From Enterobacter huaxiensis (GTDB lineage Bacteria > Pseudomonadota > Gammaproteobacteria > Enterobacterales > Enterobacteriaceae), in assembly GCF_003594935.2 (NCBI RefSeq), contig NZ_CP043342.1, forward strand, positions 4,278,001-4,342,000: a stretch of 64,000 nt of DNA, written 5' to 3'. Below the pieces are notes generated by a model, which was not told the origin of the DNA, did not search any database, and saw only the letters and a program-made list of their open reading frames with translations. A program made the position numbers and the translations under genes. Of this stretch, positions 18,481 through 25,957 are shown piece by piece. The number at the start of each line of letters is the position of its first letter. Positions within the stretch are counted from its first letter, which is position 1.

Positions 18481-19617
18481 TTAGGGTGAAATGACCATCT
18501 GGGATGGACTGCCGACCGGGGTATAGTCTGGCTCAAAGCTTAGCTTGCCGTCCTGACCCACGCGGAAACGGGTAATGTTGTCGCTGCGCTGGTTCATGAC
18601 GTACAGCCAGCGCCCCTGTTTATCGAGCGTCAGGGTGCGCGGGTAATCACCCCGCGTCCACACGTCGTCCTGATGCGTCAGCGTGCCATCCGCTGTTACG
18701 GTAAAGTGCCCGATGCTGTTATGCAAACGGTTAGCCACATACAGCTGTTTACCGTCGGCGCTTAATGCCAGCCCGGCGGCAAAGCTGGTGCCTTTGTAAC
18801 CTTCCGGCAGGGCCGAGAGCGTTTTGCCCTCTTTCAGCGTGCCGTTTGCCGTCACGGCATAATGGGTCAGCGTAGATGCCTCTTCGTTAATCAGCCACAG
18901 GCCATCCCCTTTTGGCGTGAAGACGAAGTGACGCGGCCCGGCCCCTTTTGAGGAGGCGCTGATAAACGGCGGATCGTTCGGGGTCAGCTTCCCTGTTCGA
19001 TCGTCAAAACGGTACTGGTAGATACGATCCAGCCCCAGATCGGTGGAAAACACGTACTTGCCGCTCGGATCGGCGGCGATCATGTGCGCATGCGGGCCGT
19101 TGTGATCGCTGATGGCGAAACTCCCCTCCGCCGCGGCTTCCGGTTTTGCCGCACCCGGCTCGCCCCGATCCTGATGTTTATCCGTGGCGTCACCCAGCCT
19201 GCCGTCTGCGTTGACGGGCAGAACGGCAATCGATCCGCTGACGTAGTTCGCCACCAGCAGGTGCTGGCCGTTCGGCGTCAGGGAAAGGTACACCGGCCCC
19301 GCACCGCCGGATGCCGCCTGATTCTGCTCGCTTAGCTCGCCGTTTTCGCCCACGCGCAATGCCTGCACCACGCCCTGCTCCACTTCGCTTGCCAGATAGA
19401 GCGTTTTGCCGTCGCGAGAGACGGCCAGCTGCGCGGCGTTCGGCAGCGTGCTCACCAGCGTTCTATTCGCCAGCGCGCCGCTTTGCGGGTCAACGGTAAA
19501 GCGGTACAGCCCTTCACCGTTGGGGTTGTAGGTGCCCACCCAGGCGTATTGCGTCTGGGCGACTGCGGCGGTAGCAAGTAAAGAGAGTGAAGCGACGAGC
19601 AGGTTACGGGTGTGCAT
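18481..19617 (-). CDS. Periplasmic lactonase-family beta-propeller protein
   Basis: A 378-residue protein of the 6-phosphogluconolactonase (Pgl/YbhE) beta-propeller family. Start ATG 19617 follows GGAG and gives a clear signal peptide (MHTRNLLVASLSLLATAAVA, cleavage before QTQYAW); an upstream in-frame start would bury it. The rest is repeated propeller blades (YVFSTDLGLDRIYQYRFD, LYVANRLHNSIGHFTV, WLYVMNQRSDNITRFRV). Export to the periplasm sets it apart from cytoplasmic Pgl. In this operon it could open an aldonolactone, for example of an amino sugar, before uptake; that is inference. It lies 115 bases behind the aldolase gene, a gap that holds a palindromic repeat. Confidence 0.83.
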   Translation of the reverse strand: MHTRNLLVASLSLLATAAVAQTQYAWVGTYNPNGEGLYRFTVDPQSGALANRTLVSTLPNAAQLAVSRDGKTLYLASEVEQGVVQALRVGENGELSEQNQAASGGAGPVYLSLTPNGQHLLVANYVSGSIAVLPVNADGRLGDATDKHQDRGEPGAAKPEAAAEGSFAISDHNGPHAHMIAADPSGKYVFSTDLGLDRIYQYRFDDRTGKLTPNDPPFISASSKGAGPRHFVFTPKGDGLWLINEEASTLTHYAVTANGTLKEGKTLSALPEGYKGTSFAAGLALSADGKQLYVANRLHNSIGHFTVTADGTLTHQDDVWTRGDYPRTLTLDKQGRWLYVMNQRSDNITRFRVGQDGKLSFEPDYTPVGSPSQMVISP

Positions 19618-19647
19618 GGTGGCTCCTTCGGGTGTGTGCGGTGTGTT

Positions 19648-19727
19648 TCCCCTCACCCCAGCCCTCTCCCAAAGGGAGAGGGGGTAAAGGTTCCCTCTCC
19701 CTGTGGGAGAGGGTTAGGGTGAGGGGC
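19648..19727. repeat. Palindromic intergenic repeat (CCCTCTCCC family), double copy
   Basis: Same unit and layout as 15942-16021: two CCCTCTCCC/GGGAGAGGG hairpins bounded by CCCTCACCC and GGGTGAGGGG, here inside the minus-strand operon between the aldolase and lactonase genes. Confidence 0.85.
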
Positions 19728-19732
19728 AGGTT

Positions 19733-20473
19733 CTACTTCACCAGCTTCTTCGTCATCGCAAGCAGCGTGCGCACGTCTTCCGGGCGCGTGTCGCCGCTGG
19801 CCTTGTCGATAATCGAGCTGTAGATATGCGGGATGATTTTGCTCACGCCCGCGTCGAGGGCGATCTGCAGGATCTCCTCATAGTTTTCCAGATCGATACC
19901 TCCGGTCGGCTCCAGCCAGAAGTCGTGACGGGCGCAGGCTTCCGCCACCGCTTTGTACTCGTCGCGGCATTTCAGGCCGCCCATCGGGAAGTATTTGATG
20001 GAGCTGCCGCCGAAATCTTTCAGCAGGGCAATCGCGGTTTCAACCGGCACGATGCCGTCCGGGGCCGTGCTGCTCAGCGGGCCGGTGGAGATTTTCACCA
20101 TCCCGACGGTGCCGGTCGGCGAGACCAGACCGTTGACCACGGACTCATTCTGCCCCAGCAGCGCGCGGCTGGTGGCCACGCCGGTGAAGACCTGGTTGAC
20201 GTGCTGAGGCTGCACCTGACGAGAGATTTCACTCACCATCGCCGACTGGTTCGGATCGCCCGCGCCCAGCCCAACGGAGAGCGCATTATCAATCAGCGCC
20301 GCGTATTCGCGCATATCCGCAACCGCGCTTGCCACGTCCGGGTAATTTTTGGAGAGCACGCCCACCAGCACGTGGCCTTCCGCCGCTTCGTAAATGGCGC
20401 TGGCGTTGGCTTTAGAACCTGCCAGCACGTTCAGGCAGACGCGGTCACGGTAAAAATTGGGGGTCAGTTTCAT
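19733..20473 (-). CDS. DgaF-like 2-keto-3-deoxy-6-phosphogluconate aldolase
   Basis: A 246-residue TIM-barrel protein of the KDGP aldolase family that includes Salmonella DgaF, which cleaves 2-keto-3-deoxygluconate 6-phosphate to pyruvate and glyceraldehyde 3-phosphate. The probable Schiff-base lysine is Lys160 in SSIKYFPMGGL, and a phosphate-loop-like segment EPTGGIDLENY follows. Its ATG overlaps the stop of the PLP ammonia-lyase gene (ATGA type), so the two are translationally coupled, matching the order of consecutive reactions. Confidence 0.87.
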   Translation of the reverse strand: MKLTPNFYRDRVCLNVLAGSKANASAIYEAAEGHVLVGVLSKNYPDVASAVADMREYAALIDNALSVGLGAGDPNQSAMVSEISRQVQPQHVNQVFTGVATSRALLGQNESVVNGLVSPTGTVGMVKISTGPLSSTAPDGIVPVETAIALLKDFGGSSIKYFPMGGLKCRDEYKAVAEACARHDFWLEPTGGIDLENYEEILQIALDAGVSKIIPHIYSSIIDKASGDTRPEDVRTLLAMTKKLVK

Positions 20474-21588
20474 GCATTTTTCTCCTGTCCTAACACTTCG
20501 CTAATGCGGCGGTACACGATGTTCAGCTGGTCAGCATTCACGCTGCGCACGTCCGCTTCGATAATCCCTTCGTTAGCCTTGTATCCGCGGAAGTAAATGG
20601 CGTATTCGCCCTGCTTCAGCTTCGCTACCAGGTCACCGGTTCCGACGCCGGTCGTGGCTTCGTCGAACTTAATCTCGGTGCGGGCGATATCGCGACCCGC
20701 GCTGTCCCAGACCACGCGCGCCGTCACGCCGTTCAGGGTGTTGAGCGCGTCGATAAACGGCGTCATCTTCGCCACCATCTCGGCCCCGCTCTCTTTGGTC
20801 GCCGTCAGGTAGTGTTCGATGGCGCAGGTCAGGCCCAGGATACCCTCTTTGCCCACCTTCATCGCGCGGCCAATGCCCGCCGTCTGGCGTTTCACCCATT
20901 CAACATATTGAGTTTTGCCGATCACCAGCCCGCTGGTTGGCCCTTCAATCGCCTTCGCGCCGCTGTAGATCACCAGATCCGCGCCGGAGCGGTAGTACGC
21001 GTGCAGATCTTCTTCCGCCGCCGCATCGACGATCAGCGGGAGGTCGTGCTTGCGCGCCACCACCGCCGCCTGCTCGACGCTGAGCATGCTTTTCTGCACG
21101 CAGTGGTGCGATTTGATATAGAGGATCGCCGCGGTGCGCGGGGTAATCGCCGCCGCCAGCTGATCGGCAGAGCATTCGTTGGCGTAGCCCGCTTCCACCA
21201 GCCTGCCGCCGCCCAGCGCCACCATGGTGCCCACCGGCGCGCCAAAGTTTACGTTGTGGCCTTTCGGCAGGACGATCTCGTTATTCTCGATTGGAGTGAC
21301 GTGCAGGTTTTCCAGCAGCCAGTCGCTGTCCTTCACCAGCACCGCCGCCACCGACTGGGCAATGCCCGCCGACGCGCAGGAGACTACCGTTGCGCCTTCT
21401 ACATCCAGCAGCTTCGCGATGTATTCCCCGGTTTTATTAACCAGATCCTTCATCTCGAAGTACTCATTCATGCCGTCCATTGCCGCCTGCACCACTTCCG
21501 GGCGCGGCGTGGAGACACCCAGCGCCGTCATGCGGCCGGAGGTGTTGATAACCTGCTTTAAGTTGTACTTCTCATAAATCGAAGGCAT
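20470..21588 (-). CDS. DgaE-like PLP-dependent ammonia lyase
   Basis: A 372-residue fold-type I PLP enzyme of the SelA-like family. The closest recognised function is Salmonella DgaE, D-glucosaminate-6-phosphate ammonia lyase, which yields 2-keto-3-deoxygluconate 6-phosphate plus ammonia. The PLP lysine is Lys212 in IYSGAKAIEGP; a glycine/serine-rich cofactor region is visible in TVVSCASAGIAQS near 69-81 and the PLP-ring aspartate in LPLIVDAAAEED. It overlaps the deacetylase gene upstream and the aldolase gene downstream. In Salmonella dgaEF sits with a mannose-type PTS; here no PTS permease is present. Confidence 0.87.
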   Translation of the reverse strand: MPSIYEKYNLKQVINTSGRMTALGVSTPRPEVVQAAMDGMNEYFEMKDLVNKTGEYIAKLLDVEGATVVSCASAGIAQSVAAVLVKDSDWLLENLHVTPIENNEIVLPKGHNVNFGAPVGTMVALGGGRLVEAGYANECSADQLAAAITPRTAAILYIKSHHCVQKSMLSVEQAAVVARKHDLPLIVDAAAEEDLHAYYRSGADLVIYSGAKAIEGPTSGLVIGKTQYVEWVKRQTAGIGRAMKVGKEGILGLTCAIEHYLTATKESGAEMVAKMTPFIDALNTLNGVTARVVWDSAGRDIARTEIKFDEATTGVGTGDLVAKLKQGEYAIYFRGYKANEGIIEADVRSVNADQLNIVYRRISEVLGQEKNA

Positions 21589-22705
21589 GTTCCGTGCTCC
21601 CTTGTTCGGTCATGTAGCCCTTGCCCGCGCGGATCGCGGCAAGCGGCACCAGAATGTGTTCAGCCTGCAGGCTGTCGTTTTCAGCATCCGTCAGCACAGT
21701 CGGCTGACGCTTAAGCGTGAACAGCGTCAGGTCGGCGTCGAGGCCAGGCTGAATGCGGCCCTTGCGCGCCAGGCGCAGGCCGTCGGCGGCGTTCGCGGTC
21801 ACGCAGTCAATCACCTGCGGCAGCGACATGCCGATGGCGAGGAATTTCGACATCACGCTTGCCAGCGAGCCGACCGGGCCGTTGATGCGGTTGCGACAGT
21901 AGATGTCCGAGCTGATGGTGTGCGGCAGGATGCCCATCGCGATGGCGCGTTTCGCCACCTCAAAGCTAAAGCTCGCCGTACCGTGCCCGACGTCCAGGCG
22001 CACGCCGCGCTTCAGGGCGGAGGTGATGGAGGCGCGCAGCTCGCCGGAGGGCGTCAGAATGCGGTTAGGCTTGCCGTTGTAGCAGTGGGTGATGATGTCG
22101 CCTGAACTGAGCAGTTCGGCAATTTCGTCGAGGTTCGGCGGGTTGTTACCGATATGCACCATCAGCGGCAGGTCGCCGTTCTCTTTCTGAATGGCTTTCG
22201 CGCGCTCCAGCGGCGTGATGCCGTTTTCACCGACCACGCTGCTGCTCATGCGCGCCTTCAGGCCGACGATAAAATCAGGGTGGCGCGTCACCGCCTGCTT
22301 CACCGCATCGGCGTCAATGTTCGCCATGTTGGCCAGTTCGTTCTGGGCAATCAGCCCCACGCGGGAGATGTTCAGCAGGGCAAACACCTCGGTGGAAGCC
22401 TTGCGGGTGATAGCGTAAAAATCGTCTACGTCGTCGGCGCCGGTGCTGCCCGCGTCCACCACGGTGGTCACGCCGGTCGCAATGCCCACGCTGTCCGGTT
22501 CGTCGTGGTAAATGGGGGAGTTCGGGTAGCAGTGAACGTGGGAGTCAATCCAGCCTGCGCTGACGAATACCTCGCCGTTCAGCTCAACCGTTTTATGCGC
22601 GGGGGCGTTAATCTCGCCCAGCGCCGCGATCTTCCCGTCCTGAATGGCGATATCGGTCAGGGTATCGTCGGCAAGGCGCGCACGGCGCAGGAGTAAATCA
22701 AACAT
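21572..22705 (-). CDS. Amidohydrolase/deacetylase-family metallohydrolase
   Basis: A 377-residue amidohydrolase-superfamily enzyme. Metal ligands His56 and His58 sit in IDSHVHCYP, the likely carboxylated bridging lysine is Lys150 in VGLKARMSS, further histidines are in MVHIGNN and ITHCYNG, and RGVRLDVGHGTASFSF precedes the final acid region ISSDIYCRN. The family contains N-acyl-amino-acid and N-acetyl-amino-sugar hydrolases. Sitting just upstream of the ammonia-lyase gene (17-base overlap), it would suitably remove an acyl group so that the amine can be eliminated. Substrate inferred. Confidence 0.85.
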   Translation of the reverse strand: MFDLLLRRARLADDTLTDIAIQDGKIAALGEINAPAHKTVELNGEVFVSAGWIDSHVHCYPNSPIYHDEPDSVGIATGVTTVVDAGSTGADDVDDFYAITRKASTEVFALLNISRVGLIAQNELANMANIDADAVKQAVTRHPDFIVGLKARMSSSVVGENGITPLERAKAIQKENGDLPLMVHIGNNPPNLDEIAELLSSGDIITHCYNGKPNRILTPSGELRASITSALKRGVRLDVGHGTASFSFEVAKRAIAMGILPHTISSDIYCRNRINGPVGSLASVMSKFLAIGMSLPQVIDCVTANAADGLRLARKGRIQPGLDADLTLFTLKRQPTVLTDAENDSLQAEHILVPLAAIRAGKGYMTEQGSTEHAFDL

Positions 22706-22747
22706 GAGGATCTCCTGATAAGGCGGGCGCCTGAGCGCCCGCGGGTA

Positions 22748-23389
22748 TTAAAGGGCGACCGGGAACAGCCAGCCCAACAGCATTGCACCGAGGATCGCAC
22801 CGCCGGTAATCGGCTTCTGCCAGATGTAGAACAGCAGTGCGCCCAGCAGGGAACCGACGCCGATCGGGATGGAAGCGGTCATGGCGCTGAGGATAATCAA
22901 CGGCCCGAGGAAGCGGCCGGAGGCGTTACCTGCGCCCATCATCACGTCTGCACCGTAGGTGGAGTTGCTCTGGTTGATGGTGAACTTACGCGCCAGAATG
23001 ATGACGTAGCCAATCGCCAGACCAATCACCAGGCCGGTGATCAGCGCGGCAATGAAGTTGGTCACCGGGAACATAATGCCCGCGCCCAGCAGCAGCGCCG
23101 GAACGCCAAGGCCCACGCCGGTCTGGATGGCGCCGCCGATATCAAGAATACCGACCAGAGACCCTTCGATAATGCGGGCGAACAGGAAGCTGGCGCCGAA
23201 TGCCGCCACCGCGCCGTACACGCCGGTATCCATCCCCGCTTTCAGCATCGCCACGAAGGCCACTTCGTTAAACGCGCCGATGCCGTAGAGGTAGTACATG
23301 TGCGTCCCGGCGAAGACGCCGGAGGAGAGCAGGCCAACGAAGATCGGGAACGACCAGTCGGCATACCAAAAACCTTTATTCTGTTCCAT
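22748..23389 (-). CDS. DUF4310-family integral membrane protein
   Basis: A 213-residue, very hydrophobic protein with about six predicted membrane segments (for example FPIFVGLLSSGVFAG, VPALLLGAGIMFPVTNFIAA, LITGLVIGLAIGYVIILA, PITGGAILGAMLLGWLFPVAL) and a conserved-looking polar loop GADVMMGAGNASGRFLGP. I recognise it as DUF4310, a family found only next to DUF4311, DUF4312 and SFCGS proteins. It lies 13 bases behind the DUF4311 gene. Most likely one half of a transporter for the substrate of the downstream enzymes; no function has been assigned to my knowledge. Confidence 0.8.
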   Translation of the reverse strand: MEQNKGFWYADWSFPIFVGLLSSGVFAGTHMYYLYGIGAFNEVAFVAMLKAGMDTGVYGAVAAFGASFLFARIIEGSLVGILDIGGAIQTGVGLGVPALLLGAGIMFPVTNFIAALITGLVIGLAIGYVIILARKFTINQSNSTYGADVMMGAGNASGRFLGPLIILSAMTASIPIGVGSLLGALLFYIWQKPITGGAILGAMLLGWLFPVAL

Positions 23390-23402
23390 TTAGAGGCTCC
23401 TG

Positions 23403-24179
23403 TTATTTACCGCTGAGCGAGTTGTGGATCATGTCGAGCCAGTTCGGCACCGTCAGATGGAAGGATTCGATCATCTTCATGTCGAAGCCGCGGAAGAAAC
23501 CGCTCAGCACGAAGAGCAGGACGATCGCCGCCATCATCACTTTGGTGACGTGGTTCCAGCCGCTCTCTTCGACGCCTTTACCGATCAGAATGCCCAGCAC
23601 CAGGCCCGGCACGGCGTTACCCATGATCAGCTGCGCGGCGCCGCCGAACACGGTGGCCCAGAAGCCGGACTTTTTACCCGCGTCGATAGCCGCCAGCCAG
23701 AAGATCACCGGCATCACGGTGTTCACCAGCAGGTTAGCCGCCGGTACCAGCACCTTCACGGCGGTGACCTGAAGCGCAGCCGGAACGGAGGAGGCGGTCA
23801 GGTTCAGGAAGGTGACGACAACCATGCCAATCACGCCGCAGGCAATCGCCATTTTACGGGGATCGTGCAGCGTTTCGCCGACGTTACGGTTTTTAATCAT
23901 CAGAGCAGCAGCACCCCAGTTCGGGATGATGCGGTGGTCAACGTCCTGTGTGAAGGCACCTGCGGCCACGGAAGAGGCCCAGGCGTTAAAGAAGAAGCCT
24001 AACCCAAAGGAGAAGTGAGACGCCGGATCCCCTTCGCAGGAGTTCAGCTCCCCCAACGTACGAAACGCGCCCATACCCTGAGTGGTAGGCGCATGAAACA
24101 TGCGTGCAGCCCCGGCTCCGACACCGACGCCAACCAGGCCGCCAATGATGAGCGATTTTATTAATATAATTAAGAACAT
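23403..24179 (-). CDS. DUF4311-family integral membrane protein
   Basis: A 258-residue membrane protein with about six or seven hydrophobic stretches. It starts with LIILIKSLIIGGLVGVGVGAGAARM and contains a long glycine-rich membrane stretch (ATVFGGAAQLIMGNAVPGLVLGILIGKG) and a C-terminal soluble tail. It pairs with DUF4310 in every occurrence I know of. Both are rich in small residues within membrane segments, as in transporters. The loop LGELNSCEGDPASHFSFG holds the only clear run of charged residues in the first third. Confidence 0.8.
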   Translation of the reverse strand: MFLIILIKSLIIGGLVGVGVGAGAARMFHAPTTQGMGAFRTLGELNSCEGDPASHFSFGLGFFFNAWASSVAAGAFTQDVDHRIIPNWGAAALMIKNRNVGETLHDPRKMAIACGVIGMVVVTFLNLTASSVPAALQVTAVKVLVPAANLLVNTVMPVIFWLAAIDAGKKSGFWATVFGGAAQLIMGNAVPGLVLGILIGKGVEESGWNHVTKVMMAAIVLLFVLSGFFRGFDMKMIESFHLTVPNWLDMIHNSLSGK

Positions 24180-24201
24180 CAGTCTGCCCTTTTATGAATA
24201 A

Positions 24202-24501
24202 TCAGCGTTGCGTGACGAAATCCACCTGGTCGTGATTGATGGCGGTCACGTTGACGGTCACATCCAGCTCCACGCTGTAGGTGCGTCTTTCCCGGCGCAT
24301 AAAGAAGAACAGAAAAGCTTCTTTGCGCACCGCTTCTTGCGCCTGAACGACCTGCACATCCTGTGGCTCAATACGCAGTAAGATATGCGGTGAGGCTTTC
24401 ATCACCGCGGCCTGAACGTGGTTGAGCGCGTCGGCAAAGGCGCGCGCTTTGGCGTCGCCTTTCCCCTTCACTCTCACCGTGGTTGTGAACTGTTCTTTCA
24501 T
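24202..24501 (-). CDS. DUF4312-family small soluble protein
   Basis: A 99-residue protein with no membrane segment. Its N-terminal half is an alternating beta pattern (FTTTVRVKGKGD) followed by a helix (AKARAFADALNHVQAAVMKA), and it ends with strands (TYSVELDVTVNVTAIN). ATG 24501 is chosen because it lies 2 bases past the SFCGS stop; the longer reading would overlap that gene. A cytoplasmic partner of the two membrane proteins is the best guess. Confidence 0.78.
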   Translation of the reverse strand: MKEQFTTTVRVKGKGDAKARAFADALNHVQAAVMKASPHILLRIEPQDVQVVQAQEAVRKEAFLFFFMRRERRTYSVELDVTVNVTAINHDQVDFVTQR

Positions 24502-24503
24502 GC

Positions 24504-24866
24504 TTATGCGCCGTATTTCTTCTGCCACGCCTGTACCAGACGCTCGCCCAGCTCTTCTTTATCCATAAAGCCGAAGCCCAGCACGTTGCAGCCTTCATTG
24601 ATGGCGGTTACGCCCTCTTCCACGGAACGCATGCCGTATTTGGCCTTGTAGCCATATTTGGTCTGCGCCGTGATGGCACCCGCGCCGCCGCTGCCGCAGA
24701 AGGAGATGCCGAAGGTGGCGTTTTCCGCCTTCATCATGTCGCCCAGCTTCATGTCCGCGGCCATGCCCGGTACGACAACCGCGCGCCCGCCCGCTTTTTC
24801 GACACCGGCTGCCACTTTCTGACCTTTGCCCAGGCGATCGCCAATCACGACTGTAATCTGTTCCAT
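24504..24866 (-). CDS. Glycine-rich SFCGS-family protein
   Basis: A 120-residue soluble protein beginning EQITVVIGDRLGKGQKVAAG and carrying the family motif ISFCGSGGAGAIT with Cys57. The Rossmann-like start and the single conserved cysteine in a glycine-rich loop recall small cytoplasmic EIIB-like proteins, though the sequence is not a PTS EIIB. The start is ATG 24866 after GGAGC; an upstream in-frame reading runs into the PRD gene. It is always reported with DUF4310-4312. Role unknown; possibly an energy-coupling or substrate-modifying component of the transporter. Confidence 0.8.
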   Translation of the reverse strand: MEQITVVIGDRLGKGQKVAAGVEKAGGRAVVVPGMAADMKLGDMMKAENATFGISFCGSGGAGAITAQTKYGYKAKYGMRSVEEGVTAINEGCNVLGFGFMDKEELGERLVQAWQKKYGA

Positions 24867-24876
24867 GTGTTGCTCC

Positions 24877-25197
24877 TTAAAGGTTGTCTTTCGCGACTTC
24901 GAAGTGAACGGAGAGCAGCCAGGCTTCTTCATCAGGAAGGTTGCCAAACTGCGCTACCACTTCACGGGCAAGTTGCATTGAATCTGGTGAAATTTCGTCG
25001 AACAGCTCCGCTTCAACCTCCGGCAGCGGCTCGCCGGTCACGGACCGGTGCGCCATCGCGCGAACGTGGGAGGTCAGCATCTGCTCCTGCACTGCGTTAG
25101 GGATGATGTCGTGCCGGGCCAGCAGGGCATAAACCTGCTGCAGCATGGTGTTAGCGAGCTGCTCTGTGTGCAGCGCCTGTTCCCCAACGTCGTTCAT
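24877..25197 (-). CDS. Stand-alone PRD (PTS regulation domain) protein
   Basis: A 106-residue protein that is essentially one PRD: His44 in LTSHVRAMAHR and His98 in AWLLSVHFEVAKD sit where PRDs carry regulatory histidines. There is no DNA- or RNA-binding domain. ATG 25197 has GGAG at 8-11 bases upstream; an in-frame GTG six codons earlier (25215) is less likely. It is the first gene of the operon, 10 bases before the SFCGS gene. It may relay PTS phosphorylation to the large PRD regulator encoded last in the operon, or to the transporter. Confidence 0.75.
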   Translation of the reverse strand: MNDVGEQALHTEQLANTMLQQVYALLARHDIIPNAVQEQMLTSHVRAMAHRSVTGEPLPEVEAELFDEISPDSMQLAREVVAQFGNLPDEEAWLLSVHFEVAKDNL

Positions 25198-25283
25198 TAC
25201 CGCTCCGTTAATCACTGGTCTTACCCCGTTAATGGCTCTGGAATAAAACTAACGTTGCAGGGGGATTGTTTGTAGCGAGTTGT

Positions 25284-25303
25284 TTTCCACTTCGAAGTGG
25301 AAA
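25284..25303. promoter_or_regulatory. 20-bp perfect palindrome upstream of the PRD-DUF4310 operon
   Basis: TTTCCACTTCGAAGTGGAAA reads the same on both strands and lies 87 bases before the first gene of the minus-strand operon. It is the best candidate operator for that operon's PRD regulator. No convincing -10 element was seen between it and the gene. Confidence 0.5.
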
Positions 25304-25316
25304 GGCGAGCAGCAGC

Positions 25317-25332
25317 AGTGATCTGTGCCACA
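25317..25332. promoter_or_regulatory. CRP-like site upstream of the PRD-DUF4310 operon
   Basis: Read on the minus strand: TGTGG-CACAGA-TCACT, 8 of 10 matches to the CRP consensus TGTGA-N6-TCACA. It fits catabolite control of a sugar-acid operon. The rest of the 25198-25477 gap shows no gene. Confidence 0.45.
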
Positions 25333-25477
25333 TAATTGGGGTGAATCTGGATAAATCGCTGTATTTACGTGATGAATGTCACGCATTCCCGCGGTAAAAC
25401 GCGCGCCGGGGAAACGAAAACGTTCAGGCGTGGTGACGCAAAAATGTGATGGCGATAGGGTTTACTTATTACCGCGC

Positions 25478-25505
25478 AAAAAAAAACGGGGGCCACTGGC
25501 CCCCG
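25478..25505 (-). terminator. Terminator of cybC
   Basis: CGGGGGCC-ACT-GGCCCCCG (25487-25505) followed on the minus strand by nine T (25486-25478). Confidence 0.9.
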
Positions 25506-25532
25506 CTGGTTGTTTGTTTGATGCGCGATCGA

Positions 25533-25919
25533 TTAACGGTATTTCTTGTGATACGTGTTGCGGGTCGTCACAAACTGGTCGGCTGCCGCCTGGGCTTCCT
25601 TCACTTTACCTTCGTTTGCCAGCTTCAGCGCGCCGTCGATCTGGCCGACCAGCACGTCAAAGCCGTGGCGGTAGTCTTTCATCTCGGCGCTGTCTGGCGC
25701 CTTGCTTTCCAGCTTCGGCGGGGTCGCTTTTTGCGCGTCCAGTGCCGCTTCGCGCATTTTGGTCAGTGCGTCTTTCATGTCCGCCGCATTGTCCGTTTTC
25801 TGCACTACCTTCAGGTTTTCACTGAGGATGTCCATGTTGTCTTCAAGATCGGCGGCAAACGCAGACGAGCCAAGAATCAGCGTTGAAGCCGCGACGATCG
25901 CTAACAGGTGTTTACGCAT
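25533..25919 (-). CDS. cybC: Cytochrome b562
   Basis: Small soluble periplasmic haem protein, a four-helix bundle carrying non-covalent haem b. It has 128 residues including a 22-residue signal peptide ending SSAFA-ADLEDN. Counting from the mature Ala1, the haem ligands Met7 and His102 are both present (DNMDIL and NTYHKKYR). It appears intact. Transcribed in the same direction as pmbA, 38 bases downstream, and closed by a strong terminator. Confidence 0.95.
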   Translation of the reverse strand: MRKHLLAIVAASTLILGSSAFAADLEDNMDILSENLKVVQKTDNAADMKDALTKMREAALDAQKATPPKLESKAPDSAEMKDYRHGFDVLVGQIDGALKLANEGKVKEAQAAADQFVTTRNTYHKKYR

Positions 25920-25957
25920 TGCTCACTTCCTTTTTTATTATTAACAAAACGCTCTCT

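Noticed and set aside
25310..25332. Possible sigma-54 promoter (TGGCAC...TGC) before the PRD-DUF4310 operon
   Set aside because: The GG and GC are 11 bases apart instead of the required 10, and the operon's regulator has no sigma-54-interacting AAA+ domain.
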